Below, one piece after another: positions 1-7,874 of a stretch of DNA of 64,000 bases. This DNA comes from Drosophila persimilis (taxonomy: Eukaryota > Arthropoda > Insecta > Diptera > Drosophilidae): NCBI RefSeq assembly GCF_003286085.1, contig NW_020825530.1, positions 1 through 64,000 on the forward strand, written 5' to 3'. Position 1 is the stretch's first letter. Each line of letters begins with the position of its first letter. The notes beneath the pieces were generated by a model that ran no database searches, was not told the origin of the DNA, and saw nothing but the letters and a program-made list of their open reading frames with translations. The position numbers and the translations under genes are program-made.

Positions 1-53
1 ATCTAACTCCGCTCTTTTATTATTCGTGCACAGTGATCTACTGCTGTCAATAA

Positions 54-1036
54 TGGCAATCGTTGTAGTGCAAAGAAATGTGAATTCGGTGTGTTATCAT
101 TGGTGATTCGTTTCTTAGCTGGCTGTGCGACAATTTTGCCCACATAAAATGTGCTGGTGGTGGAAATTTTGGCCGGTTGAATATGATCTAATCTCGAAAC
201 GCATGGGCCTGTCTTGGTCATGTCTGGCTTGTCGGAGATTGAGGCCGAAATGCGCACATTTATGAGACAGACTCGAACTGGGTTTCTGGATGTCCGGAAA
301 CAATTTGTTGCTCTCAACGAGAATTTTCTTGCCCTTGAATCACAGTTTCTTGGGCTCAAACTCTTGAGCGAATCGCCTAGACGGAAAATTCCGCATAATG
401 ATACCAATCTCTTGCAATCTAATCCGATTGGTACGCCTGCCTCCCACCTTAATCCATCGGCAGCATTTCCGTGTAGTCATGCCACGCCCGTTGTCTGTAA
501 ATCCGCCAACGGTGGCTCCGGAGTTCTTTACACCGAGCAATGTGGCCGTCACACTTCTGACGCGGTGAGTGCTCCTAGTGCGGGTGTGCTGGTTGCTGAC
601 GACGTCTTGCCAACTCCTGCTCCAATTCCTGCTCCAATTCCTGTTCCAATTCCTGCTCCAATTCCTGCTCCAATTTCTGCTCCAATTCCTGCTACAACCA
701 TTGCTGCCAATTCCTCTGCCCTTGGACCGAGATCTCTTTTAGGAGTGGCTCCACCATCTCGATCTCGCTCGGGACTTCAACTTAGAGCAGTGGTCCCTCG
801 GAAAGCAATATTTGGTTTCTCGTCTTATTCCTGAGGCTACAACAGAGGATGTTAAACAACATCTTCCTCTAAACTTAACACTTCGGCCTGTTGATATAGT
901 TGTGACTAAATTTACATTATAAACATAAGCGCAACATATCATCATTTAAAAATTCTTCTCCCTGATTCTTTACTATCCCGTTCTCTAGAACCGTCAATAT
1001 GGCCTGAGCATACAATTGTGCATGAGTTTCCTTCTC
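54..1036 (+). pseudogene. CR1-like ORF1 (PHD finger, coiled region, RRM-like tail), decayed
   Basis: ORF1 of CR1-like elements encodes a nucleic-acid-binding chaperone that packages element RNA. Readable pieces are Cys/His residues of a PHD-like finger at 54-215 (WLCD, AHIKCAG, SCLAC in shifting frames), then an open frame at 214-834. That frame contains FMRQTRTGF and LESQFLGLKLL, which align with FMRQTRSGF and MEAQFSGLKLL in the copy at 58450-58830. A PIPAPIP-rich proline stretch follows at 610-690. A WPEH motif near 1001-1012 matches the end of the other copy's ORF1. Several frameshifts and a stop at 835-837 make it nonfunctional. The PHD assignment is clear only by comparison with the second copy. 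Confidence 0.65.
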
Positions 1037-1071
1037 AAAGATTCGAACTCGAATCCTAGAATAAACTGAAC

Positions 1072-2253
1072 ATGCTCCAAAAACTGATGTACTATTTTTC
1101 CATGCAATATCAGAACGTTCGCAGTTTGCTGGGAAAATTGCGTCAAATTCATACTAATAGCGCGTCCATTGATTTCGATGCCATCGCGTTTACCGAAACC
1201 TGGCTTAACTCCTCTGTCAATGATCATGAAATTTTCATTGATAGTTACACTATTTATAGAATGGACCGCCCATCTTTGCAGGTGGGGTTTCTGATTGCAG
1301 TTAAATCTGTTTTCTCATCTGAGTTATTCCCATTTAATAACATTCACGGAATTGAATTTGTTGCAGTCAAAGTTCGTGTTGGCTCCGCATTTTTCTATTT
1401 AACCTGCTCTTACATTCCTCCCAGGTCTGATGCTGAGCTTTACTTACACCACCTCTCAGCAATTAATATTGTTGTTTTCTGCATTAGGGTGCCATGATCG
1501 AATTATTGTCATGGGGGACTTTAACCTCCCATTTCTTTCTTGGCTGCCTTGTGATGACGCTAACCTATTGTTTCCCAATTGCCATAATGACTTTATCAAT
1601 GGGCTAACGGATAGTTCCCTTGTCCAAATTAATGCCGTTAAAACATGAGGGACAGACTTCTTGACCTCGTTTTTGTTAACGATGGTTCTCTTGCTACGGT
1701 ATCTAGAGCAAGTCCAATATCTCTCCCTGAAGATCCTTACCATCCAACTTTGTTGATATCACTGGAGTGTACACAATCTGGATGTGTTGACAGTTCCATG
1801 GCTCCTTGTCACATAAAGTGTTTTCGCAAAACAAACTTTATCGATTTAGATCTACATCTCTCGCGTGTTGATTGGTCGTTTCTTTATTCATTACCGAACA
1901 TAGATGCAACTGTTAACTCGTTTTATAGTTCTATTTACTCCGCCCTAAATACGTTTGTTCCAGATATCACTGTACCTGTATCGTCCAAGCCTCCTTGGTT
2001 CTCCAAGTATTTATCATACTTAAAAAATAATAAATCCCGGCTCTTTAAAAAGTACCAGAAGTCGGGCTCCACGTTGGCTTTAGCTCTATACTCCTCCGCT
2101 CGCTCTCTGTTCCTTGCCGTCAATAGTCAGTGTTATAATCATTACCTTTCACAATGTAGTAGAAACTTTCGTAGTGATCCTAAAAAATTCTATTCGTTCG
2201 TTAACTCTAAGCGCAAGTCAAACGTTTTTCCTCCGTCCCTTCATTACCAGAAC
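1072..2253 (+). pseudogene. CR1-like ORF2, apurinic-type endonuclease portion, frameshifted
   Basis: ORF2 of non-LTR elements nicks target DNA with an APE-like endonuclease and then reverse transcribes from the nick. The pieces visible are YQNVRSLLGKL and FTETWL (N-terminal catalytic strands, 1072-1497), IVMGDFNLP at about 1509 (the GDFN metal-binding motif, in a second frame, 1430-1648), and LDLVFVND followed by EDPYHPT (the final His region, frame opening at 1645). Two frame changes separate them. The last frame continues into FYSFVNSKRKS, the linker to RT, and is then cut by the LTR element at 2254. The RT half is at 12899-14569. Confidence 0.75.
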
Positions 2254-3573
2254 TGTGAAGGCATAAGCCTCCACAATACAGAGTATACACACACGAAAGA
2301 GAGACGCAGACGACGGCCACGCAGCGAAGAGAGAACGCAACGAAGAGAACGGCTATACACAGAGGAAAGAGAGCGAAGCGGCAGAGAAGCCGCCGATCGG
2401 CCTTACGCCCACGCAGCCGAGGAAAGGGCCGACGGCGAAGCAGAGAATACAGAGACGCAGCCGATCGCCCACGCCGCCGAGGCCGACAGCCGAAGCTGCG
2501 CAGCCACGAAGCGTCAGAGAAGCTGGAAAAAGACAAAGCAGAGGCCTGGCACGGTCCAGCGCGGGCGAGACTCGGGAGTGATCTCCAAGGGCTGAACAAG
2601 ACCGGTTGTGCGACGGAAAATAAGCCGCGACCGCGGTGTGTAAAAAGAAAAAGAAGTTGTGAGTACGCAGTGTACGAAATAAGCCGACGTGACGAGGACC
2701 CGCCGCAGGATACCAGGACCCCAAAGGAGGGAAACAAGGGTGAGCCACCTCACGTATGTGAGCTCTGGGGGGGAACAGATCGGTGCAGTAGGCAGGCATA
2801 GACAGTTTTACATATCCATGCACACATGTGGTTTAATATAAGTTTTTCTTTGCGTTTATTTCCCCGCTGCAGGCGCGGGATTTTAAGTAGGGGAATGAGC
2901 CAAAAATAATAAAGACACCAACCTCCACCCACCTGTCTCAGAACATTCGCCCGTAGGAATCACTCACTCCCCCACCCCCTCTCGTCCCTTTTCCCGGGAG
3001 GCCCAGCGAAGTGGATGTGAGTCGTGGATCACGCGGCATTCACCAAGCGGGGCTTCCCTCTCCTGTACCTTTTCCCCCCGGGAGGCCCAGCGAAGTGGAT
3101 GTGAGTCGTGGCTCACGCGGCATTCACCAAGCTGGGTTCCTCCTCTCCTGTACCTTTTCCCCCGGGGGACCCGGCGATGCTGGATGTGAGTCGTGGATTC
3201 ACGCGGCATTCGCAAAGCCGGGTTCCCTCTCCTACACCCTCGCCCTGGGGACCTGGCGACGCAGATGTGAGTCGTGGATCATGCGGCATCTGCTAAGCTG
3301 GACTCCCCTCTCCCATACCCATCCGATCCCTGATCTAAACCTTTTCTCCCGCCATACATGACTCGCAACGCAAGTCTCTGCAGCCCCCACGCACGGCTTC
3401 AACCATGCCCCGTGGCCGGGCCAGGCCCGACCGTCCCACGACCCACCCCACGGGCGCGCTTTCGCCACGAGCGGCTCTCCCCTTAGGTCCTCACACAACA
3501 AATTTTGCTGTGGGGAGGGACCGGGCCCTGGACAGACTGAGAAGCTGTACCTCGGCCTGAGAACTTCCTTACA
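2254..3573 (+). repeat. 5' LTR of Osvaldo-like element
   Basis: A 1,320-bp LTR bounded by TG...CA, matching 11574-12894. A poly(A) signal AATAAA lies at 2908-2913. About four imperfect 81-86-bp tandem repeats begin near 3011, 3095, 3180 and 3261, each carrying GATGTGAGTCGTGG and GCGGCAT. I see no convincing TATA box. Open frames on its minus strand (for example 2207-2737) recur in the other LTR only because the LTRs are copies. Confidence 0.9.
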
Positions 3574-3575
3574 GA

Positions 3576-3593
3576 TGGCGCCCGAGCAGGGAC
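3576..3593 (+). promoter_or_regulatory. Primer binding site, lysine tRNA type
   Basis: TGGCGCCCGAGCAGGGAC lies two bases after the 5' LTR. It is an 18-base complement of a lysine-tRNA 3' end of the Lys3 type, with one departure from the best-known Lys3 site. This is where minus-strand DNA synthesis would be primed. Osvaldo is reported to use this class of primer. Confidence 0.85.
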
Positions 3594-4088
3594 CCACGAG
3601 GGGAGAGTCGGTGAGCATAGGGACAGGTGAAAAGTGAAAAGGGAACCAAGCAGCAGCCCACAATAAAAAGGCAAGACCCACAAAAGCAAAGACAGCAAAC
3701 GATGCTTAGGACCCACGGATCAGGAAAAGCCGCCGGAGAAAGGTCAAATCAGTGATTAGCAACCCCAAAATCAGAGTCCCGGCGAGTAGCCAGCACCAAT
3801 CTTTGATCCCTCGACTTATGTACAGCTGAGGCTGGTTTCTCTAATACCCCCCTAGCAAGGGCCGCCGGCACGTGTCCCAGACGCGCCGGCAAAAACCACG
3901 CGGAAAACCACGCAGCCAGCCACCTACGAGGCAGAAAGAGACGGGGAGAGACGCGAAAAACCACGCGGCCAGCCATCTACGCGACAGAAAGAGACGGGGA
4001 GAGACGCCGAAGACCCAGCACCGCGTGCCGGGGGAAAATGGCCGCGGACGGCGCCTAAAACTTTGGCACGCGCCGGCGACAAAGCGGC

Positions 4089-4340
4089 ACCAGCGACAGA
4101 GTAGCCAAGCAGCAGCAGCGGCAGAGCAACGAAGCAGCAGCGACAGAGCAACGAGGCAGCGGCAGAGCAGAGAAGCAGCAGCGACAGAGCAGCGAGGCAG
4201 CGGCAGAGCGGAAGATCAGCAGCGACAGAGCAGCGAGGCAGTGACAGAGCAGCGAGACAGTGACAGAGCAGCCAGGCAGTGACGGAGCAGCGAGACAGTG
4301 ACCGAGCAGCCAAGTAGCGACGCAGCGGTGGAACAACGGA
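4089..4340 (+). repeat. CAG-rich short tandem repeats in leader
   Basis: Degenerate repeats of roughly 18 bases built from GACAGAGCAGCGAGGCA and shorter variants run through this stretch. They leave both strands open in several frames, so open frames here (for example 3924-4313 on the minus strand) are composition effects. Confidence 0.8.
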
Positions 4341-4531
4341 GCAGCGAGGGACAGCCGGCGAACGCAGAGGAGCAGCTACATGGCAGCGGAACCCTCGGCC
4401 ACAAAGCCATGGCCGCGGCCAATATAAGGCGGAGCAGGAACACCAGTCGGGCAGTCGTTACCGGGCAGTCAGGCAGTTGTTACCGGGCAGTCACACAGTT
4501 ACCACCGAGCAGTCAGACAGAACTTTTCCCC

Positions 4532-4750
4532 GTACCGCGCCGCGTGTCCTTCGACAGGATCACCCAACCCAGTGCTGTGTATCCTAGTACAGGATCACCG
4601 ACCTAGTACCGTGCCGCGTGTCCTTCGAACAGGATCCCTCACCCCAGTGCCGTGTATCCTAGTATAGGATCACCGACCCAGTACCGTGCCGCGTGTCCTT
4701 CGAACAAGTCTCCCCACCCAGTGCCGTGTATCCTAGTACAGGAGCCCCAG
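4532..4750 (+). repeat. Three 75-bp tandem repeats in leader
   Basis: Units start near 4532, 4606 and 4681 with GTACCG(C/T)GCCGCGTGTCC. Each contains GTGTATCCTAGTA before the next unit. Spacing is 74 and 75 bases. The array ends about 50 bases before the gag start. Confidence 0.85.
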
Positions 4751-4803
4751 ACCGTGCTGATAAGGACTCGCACCGGTGCCACGATTAGTTTACCAGGATC
4801 AGG

Positions 4804-6222
4804 ATGAACATCCGCTGGATAGCGTCCCGCAGGAAGGACGAGCTGCAGAGCCTAGCTAAGGAGTTTGGACTAGGAGAAACTGGGACTGTAGAGGACCTAC
4901 GGAACCGGATCACCGCATTCATCGCACGCCCAGGGCACCCCGAAGCCGTGCAAGCAAGGCTGGACGAATTGGCCACGCACTTTGGGAACATCCCGAGCCC
5001 CAGGGACCACCGGAGTCCAGCCACGTCACCCGGGCCAGAGAGCCGGACGAAGATGGAAGACAGCAAGGAGGGACCAAAACGGCGATTAATCGTACCCGAA
5101 CTGCCCAGCACGAGCCAAGGATCCACCCACGGATACCGCGAGTCAGCAACCGAGACGCCGGCCGCTCAGGACGAGCAACCACGACGCAATGCCCAAGGAC
5201 CACTCCAAGGAATCAGACCAGAGGCGGCCAGCAGGAACCACGAGCCAGGACCCATTACCACCGGACCAGTGGCCACGCCTAGCCACCAGACAACCAAGGA
5301 CGGAGAACAGCCACGTCTTCCTCAGGGAAATTGGGTCTCACGCCCCGGAGGGGGTGAGATTTCATACTCGTTACTAGCGGACAAACTCCGGAAATGGGGA
5401 GTTACTTTCGACGGCCACGCGGACCCACTAGCGTTCATCGAAAGGCTCGAGGAGCGAGTGGAGTCATACGGCGGGAGCCCAGAGCAGTTGCCGCGAGCCA
5501 TCTCCGGTCTCCTTACAGGGAAGGCCGAAGGATGGTTCCGAACTTTTCAGATGCAGGGACAGAATTGGACAGACTTTCGGAAAGAATTCCTAGAATTCTT
5601 CCTGCCCCCCAGATACTTCCCGCGGCTGGAAGACACCATACGAAGTCGGGAACAGAAGCCCAAGGAACCCTTCCGGGATTACCTTATCGAGTTGCGTCTG
5701 ATGATGCAGCGAGCCCAGTATACTCGGGAACAGGAACTCGAGCGGATCTACGAAAATCTCCGTCCGGAGTATCAAATGTACACGCGCAGACAGGATTTCC
5801 GATCACTCACAGAATTGACCCAGCTCGTCTCGGCCTACGAAACCGCGCGGGACCGAGACGCACTCCGTAGCATCGGGACCACGCAGAACCATCGAGCCGC
5901 CTATATCGGCAATGGAACCAACCCGCAACGAGGCAACACACGCGAGACACCCGGGAAAACCGAGATCGCCAACCGAGGAATCGGCCAGGAGCAAGAGCAG
6001 GCGATCGATGTACATCGAGCCTGCCGGAACTGCGGGGAAAACGGCCATTTCAGTAGTGCGTGCACAAACCGACAGAAGCTGTTCTGTTGGGAATGTGGCC
6101 ACCGAGGGGTCCGGACCATCAACTGCTGCCGGAAACCCGCGTCGGGAAACGGGTCGGGTCTCCGCCCAACTGGGACATGGACGGAGGCGCGCACCCAGGA
6201 ACAGGAGAAACCCACCCATTAA
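4804..6222 (+). CDS. gag: Gag polyprotein of Osvaldo-like element (472 aa)
   Basis: Gag builds the retroelement capsid and binds its RNA. Residues about 4-40 (ASRRKDELQSLAKEFGLGE then LRNRI) resemble a SAP-type helix-extended-helix motif. A charged, proline-rich linker follows. The Ty3/gypsy capsid core starts near residue 195 (LRKWGVTFDG) and runs through AEGWFRTF and YLIELRLMMQRAQ. Near residue 407 is a canonical CCHC knuckle, CRNCGENGHFSSAC, and then a second motif, CWECGHRGVRTINCC, without the usual histidine. The frame is intact from the first ATG to the stop and overlaps the next frame (opening at 6060) by about 160 bases, which fits a frameshifted gag-pol junction. It appears potentially functional. 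Confidence 0.85.
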   Translation: MNIRWIASRRKDELQSLAKEFGLGETGTVEDLRNRITAFIARPGHPEAVQARLDELATHFGNIPSPRDHRSPATSPGPESRTKMEDSKEGPKRRLIVPELPSTSQGSTHGYRESATETPAAQDEQPRRNAQGPLQGIRPEAASRNHEPGPITTGPVATPSHQTTKDGEQPRLPQGNWVSRPGGGEISYSLLADKLRKWGVTFDGHADPLAFIERLEERVESYGGSPEQLPRAISGLLTGKAEGWFRTFQMQGQNWTDFRKEFLEFFLPPRYFPRLEDTIRSREQKPKEPFRDYLIELRLMMQRAQYTREQELERIYENLRPEYQMYTRRQDFRSLTELTQLVSAYETARDRDALRSIGTTQNHRAAYIGNGTNPQRGNTRETPGKTEIANRGIGQEQEQAIDVHRACRNCGENGHFSSACTNRQKLFCWECGHRGVRTINCCRKPASGNGSGLRPTGTWTEARTQEQEKPTH

Positions 6223-7874
6223 GCATGACCGGAGGAAGGATCGCTGCCCTGGTGGACATCAATGGGAGAGCATTTGCGGCCACCCTCGACACTGGAGCCA
6301 CACGATCCTTCATCAGTGAGCGGCTGGCGAAGGAGATAGGGACGACCGAGAACAGGCGAGAGGTGAGGACCAGGATCCGCCTGGCAGATGGAACCAGGAA
6401 GGAGATCAACCAAGCGATAGCAGTCACAGTGCGCCTGGATCAGCAAGAAACACAGGTATCTCTTCTTATACTCCCCACGGTATTAGATGGCCTCATCTTG
6501 GGACTCGACTTCCTCTGTGGCATCCGCGCGAGGATCCACTGCGGACGGGCATATCTACAGCTGAAGTTGCAGCAGAAACCCGCCGGGACGATACCATCAT
6601 ACACCGCCCAGCCACGCCCACGGTCTGTCACGTTTGCGGACTACACTGCCATCCGAGACCAGCCGCAGACCAACACCCCACAGCCAACCACGAACCATCC
6701 ACCCGCAGCGACAACAAAGCCCTACCAGACAAGATCAAGCAACAACCCCAGGACTACGCCACCACAACAGGACACGAAGAAAGCTACGACGGAACGAACT
6801 GCGACACCGATGGAACCAACCATGGCCAGTTCCCCAGCACGAACCCCGATACCAGCAGGACAACGCAGCAGGAAACCGAGGACTTTGGCAGAGACAGCTC
6901 CGGCTCCACTGGATCAATCCAGGGCCAGCTCGTCGAACCAGGAGTCATCAACAGGACACAGCAGGAAACAAAGGACTTTGGCAGAGACAGCTCCGGCTCC
7001 ACTGGATCAATCCAGGGCCAGCTCGTCGAACCAGGAGTCACCAACAGGACACAGCAGGAAACAAAGGACTTTGGCAGAGACAGCTCCGGCTCCACTGGAT
7101 CAATCCAGGGCCAGCTCGTCGAACCAGGAGTCACCAACAGGACACAGCAGGAACCAAAGGACTTTGGCAGAGACAGCTCCGGCTCCACTGGATCAATCCA
7201 GGGCCAGCTCGTCGAACCAGGAGTCATCAACAGGACACAGCAGGAAACAGAGGACTTTGGCAGAGACAGCTCCGGCTCCACTGGATCAATCCAGGGCCAG
7301 CTCGTCGAACCAGGAGTCACCAACAGGACACAGCAGGAACCAAAGGACTTTGGCAGAGACAGCTCCGGCTCCACTGGATCAATCCAGGGCCAGCTCGTCG
7401 AACCAGGAGTCATCAACAGGACACAGCAGGAAACCGAGGACTTTGGCAGAGACAGCTCCGGCTCCACTGGATCAATCCAGGGCCAGCTCGTCGAACCAGG
7501 AGTCACCAACAGGACACAGCAGGAACCAAAGGACTTTGGCAGAGACAGCTCCGGCTCCACTGGATCAATCCAGGGCCAGCTCGTCGAACCAGGAGTCACC
7601 AACAGGACCCAGCAGGAAACCAAGGACTTTGGCAGAGACAGCTGCGGCTCCACTGGATCAATCCAGGGCCAGCTCGTCGAACCAGGAGTCACCAACAGGA
7701 CACAGCAGGAACCAAAGGACTTTGGCAGAGACAGCTCCGGCTCCACTGGATCAATCCAGGACCAGCTCGTCGAACCAGGAGTCACCAACAGGACACAGCA
7801 GAAAGCAGAAAACTTCGGCAGAGATAGCTTTAGCGCCGCTGGACCAACTCATCAAACCGGGAGTCACCACGTAG
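6060..7874 (+). CDS. pol: Pol, protease segment plus repeat-derived linker
   Basis: This frame overlaps the end of gag in another register and is probably reached by ribosomal frameshifting; the ATG at 6060 need not be used. The retropepsin signature is LDTGATRSFIS (about 6289-6321), with the flap-side LILGLDFLC (about 6493-6519). The protease cleaves Gag and Pol. After about 200 residues, ending in proline- and threonine-rich sequence, the frame enters ten and a half copies of a 93-bp minisatellite. These are read as a 31-residue repeat containing LAETAPAPLDQSRASSSNQE. It stops at 7874, about 40 bases after the RT frame opens at 7834. Either a real +1 shift or an indel is needed to continue. 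Confidence 0.75.
   Translation: MHKPTEAVLLGMWPPRGPDHQLLPETRVGKRVGSPPNWDMDGGAHPGTGETHPLSMTGGRIAALVDINGRAFAATLDTGATRSFISERLAKEIGTTENRREVRTRIRLADGTRKEINQAIAVTVRLDQQETQVSLLILPTVLDGLILGLDFLCGIRARIHCGRAYLQLKLQQKPAGTIPSYTAQPRPRSVTFADYTAIRDQPQTNTPQPTTNHPPAATTKPYQTRSSNNPRTTPPQQDTKKATTERTATPMEPTMASSPARTPIPAGQRSRKPRTLAETAPAPLDQSRASSSNQESSTGHSRKQRTLAETAPAPLDQSRASSSNQESPTGHSRKQRTLAETAPAPLDQSRASSSNQESPTGHSRNQRTLAETAPAPLDQSRASSSNQESSTGHSRKQRTLAETAPAPLDQSRASSSNQESPTGHSRNQRTLAETAPAPLDQSRASSSNQESSTGHSRKPRTLAETAPAPLDQSRASSSNQESPTGHSRNQRTLAETAPAPLDQSRASSSNQESPTGPSRKPRTLAETAAAPLDQSRASSSNQESPTGHSRNQRTLAETAPAPLDQSRTSSSNQESPTGHSRKQKTSAEIALAPLDQLIKPGVTT
6881..7860 (+). repeat. 93-bp minisatellite inside pol, about 10.5 units
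   Basis: Units start with GACTTTGGCAGAGAC at 6881, 6974, 7067, 7160, 7253, 7346, 7439, 7532, 7625 and 7718, with a decayed copy near 7811. The spacing is exactly 93 bases throughout. Since 93 is divisible by three, all three plus-strand frames, and at least one minus-strand frame (6784-7788), stay open across it. Variants before the unit start (AACCAAAG against AAACAAAG, AAACAGAG, AAACCGAG) alternate from the fourth unit on, which suggests a 186-bp dimer as the recent unit of expansion. Confidence 0.95.

Larger units (their letters stand above)
1..2253 (+). mobile_element. CR1-like non-LTR retrotransposon, copy 1, 5' part
   Basis: This is the left half of a non-LTR element; its right half resumes at 12895 after an LTR-element insertion. 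It holds a decayed ORF1 and the endonuclease part of ORF2, in the same order as the minus-strand copy at 55090-59190. The GAAC before the inserted LTR (2250-2253) recurs right after it (12895-12898), so the two halves were once contiguous. The true 5' end lies at or before the window edge. CR1 clade is inferred from the PHD-type ORF1 and the RT signature; a DMCR1A-like family is the best guess. Jockey-clade membership is the alternative. Confidence 0.75.
3594..4803 (+). other. Untranslated leader of Osvaldo-like element
   Basis: A 1.2-kb stretch between primer site and gag without a gene-like frame on the plus strand. It is GC-rich and holds two tandem-repeat zones annotated separately. Packaging or translation signals are expected here in a retroelement, but none can be pointed to by eye. 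Confidence 0.6.

Noticed and set aside
2207-2737. 176-codon minus-strand frame, repeated at 11542-12057
   Set aside because: It lies in the LTR and is duplicated only because both LTRs are copies; no domain and no upstream context.
6784-7788. 334-codon minus-strand open frame with PGSTSWPWIDPVEPELSLPKS-type repeats
   Set aside because: It exists only because the 93-bp minisatellite keeps every frame open; the gene is on the plus strand.
6881-7860. Regular direct repeats as a CRISPR array
   Set aside because: Units are contiguous with no unique spacers and the setting is an insect retrotransposon.
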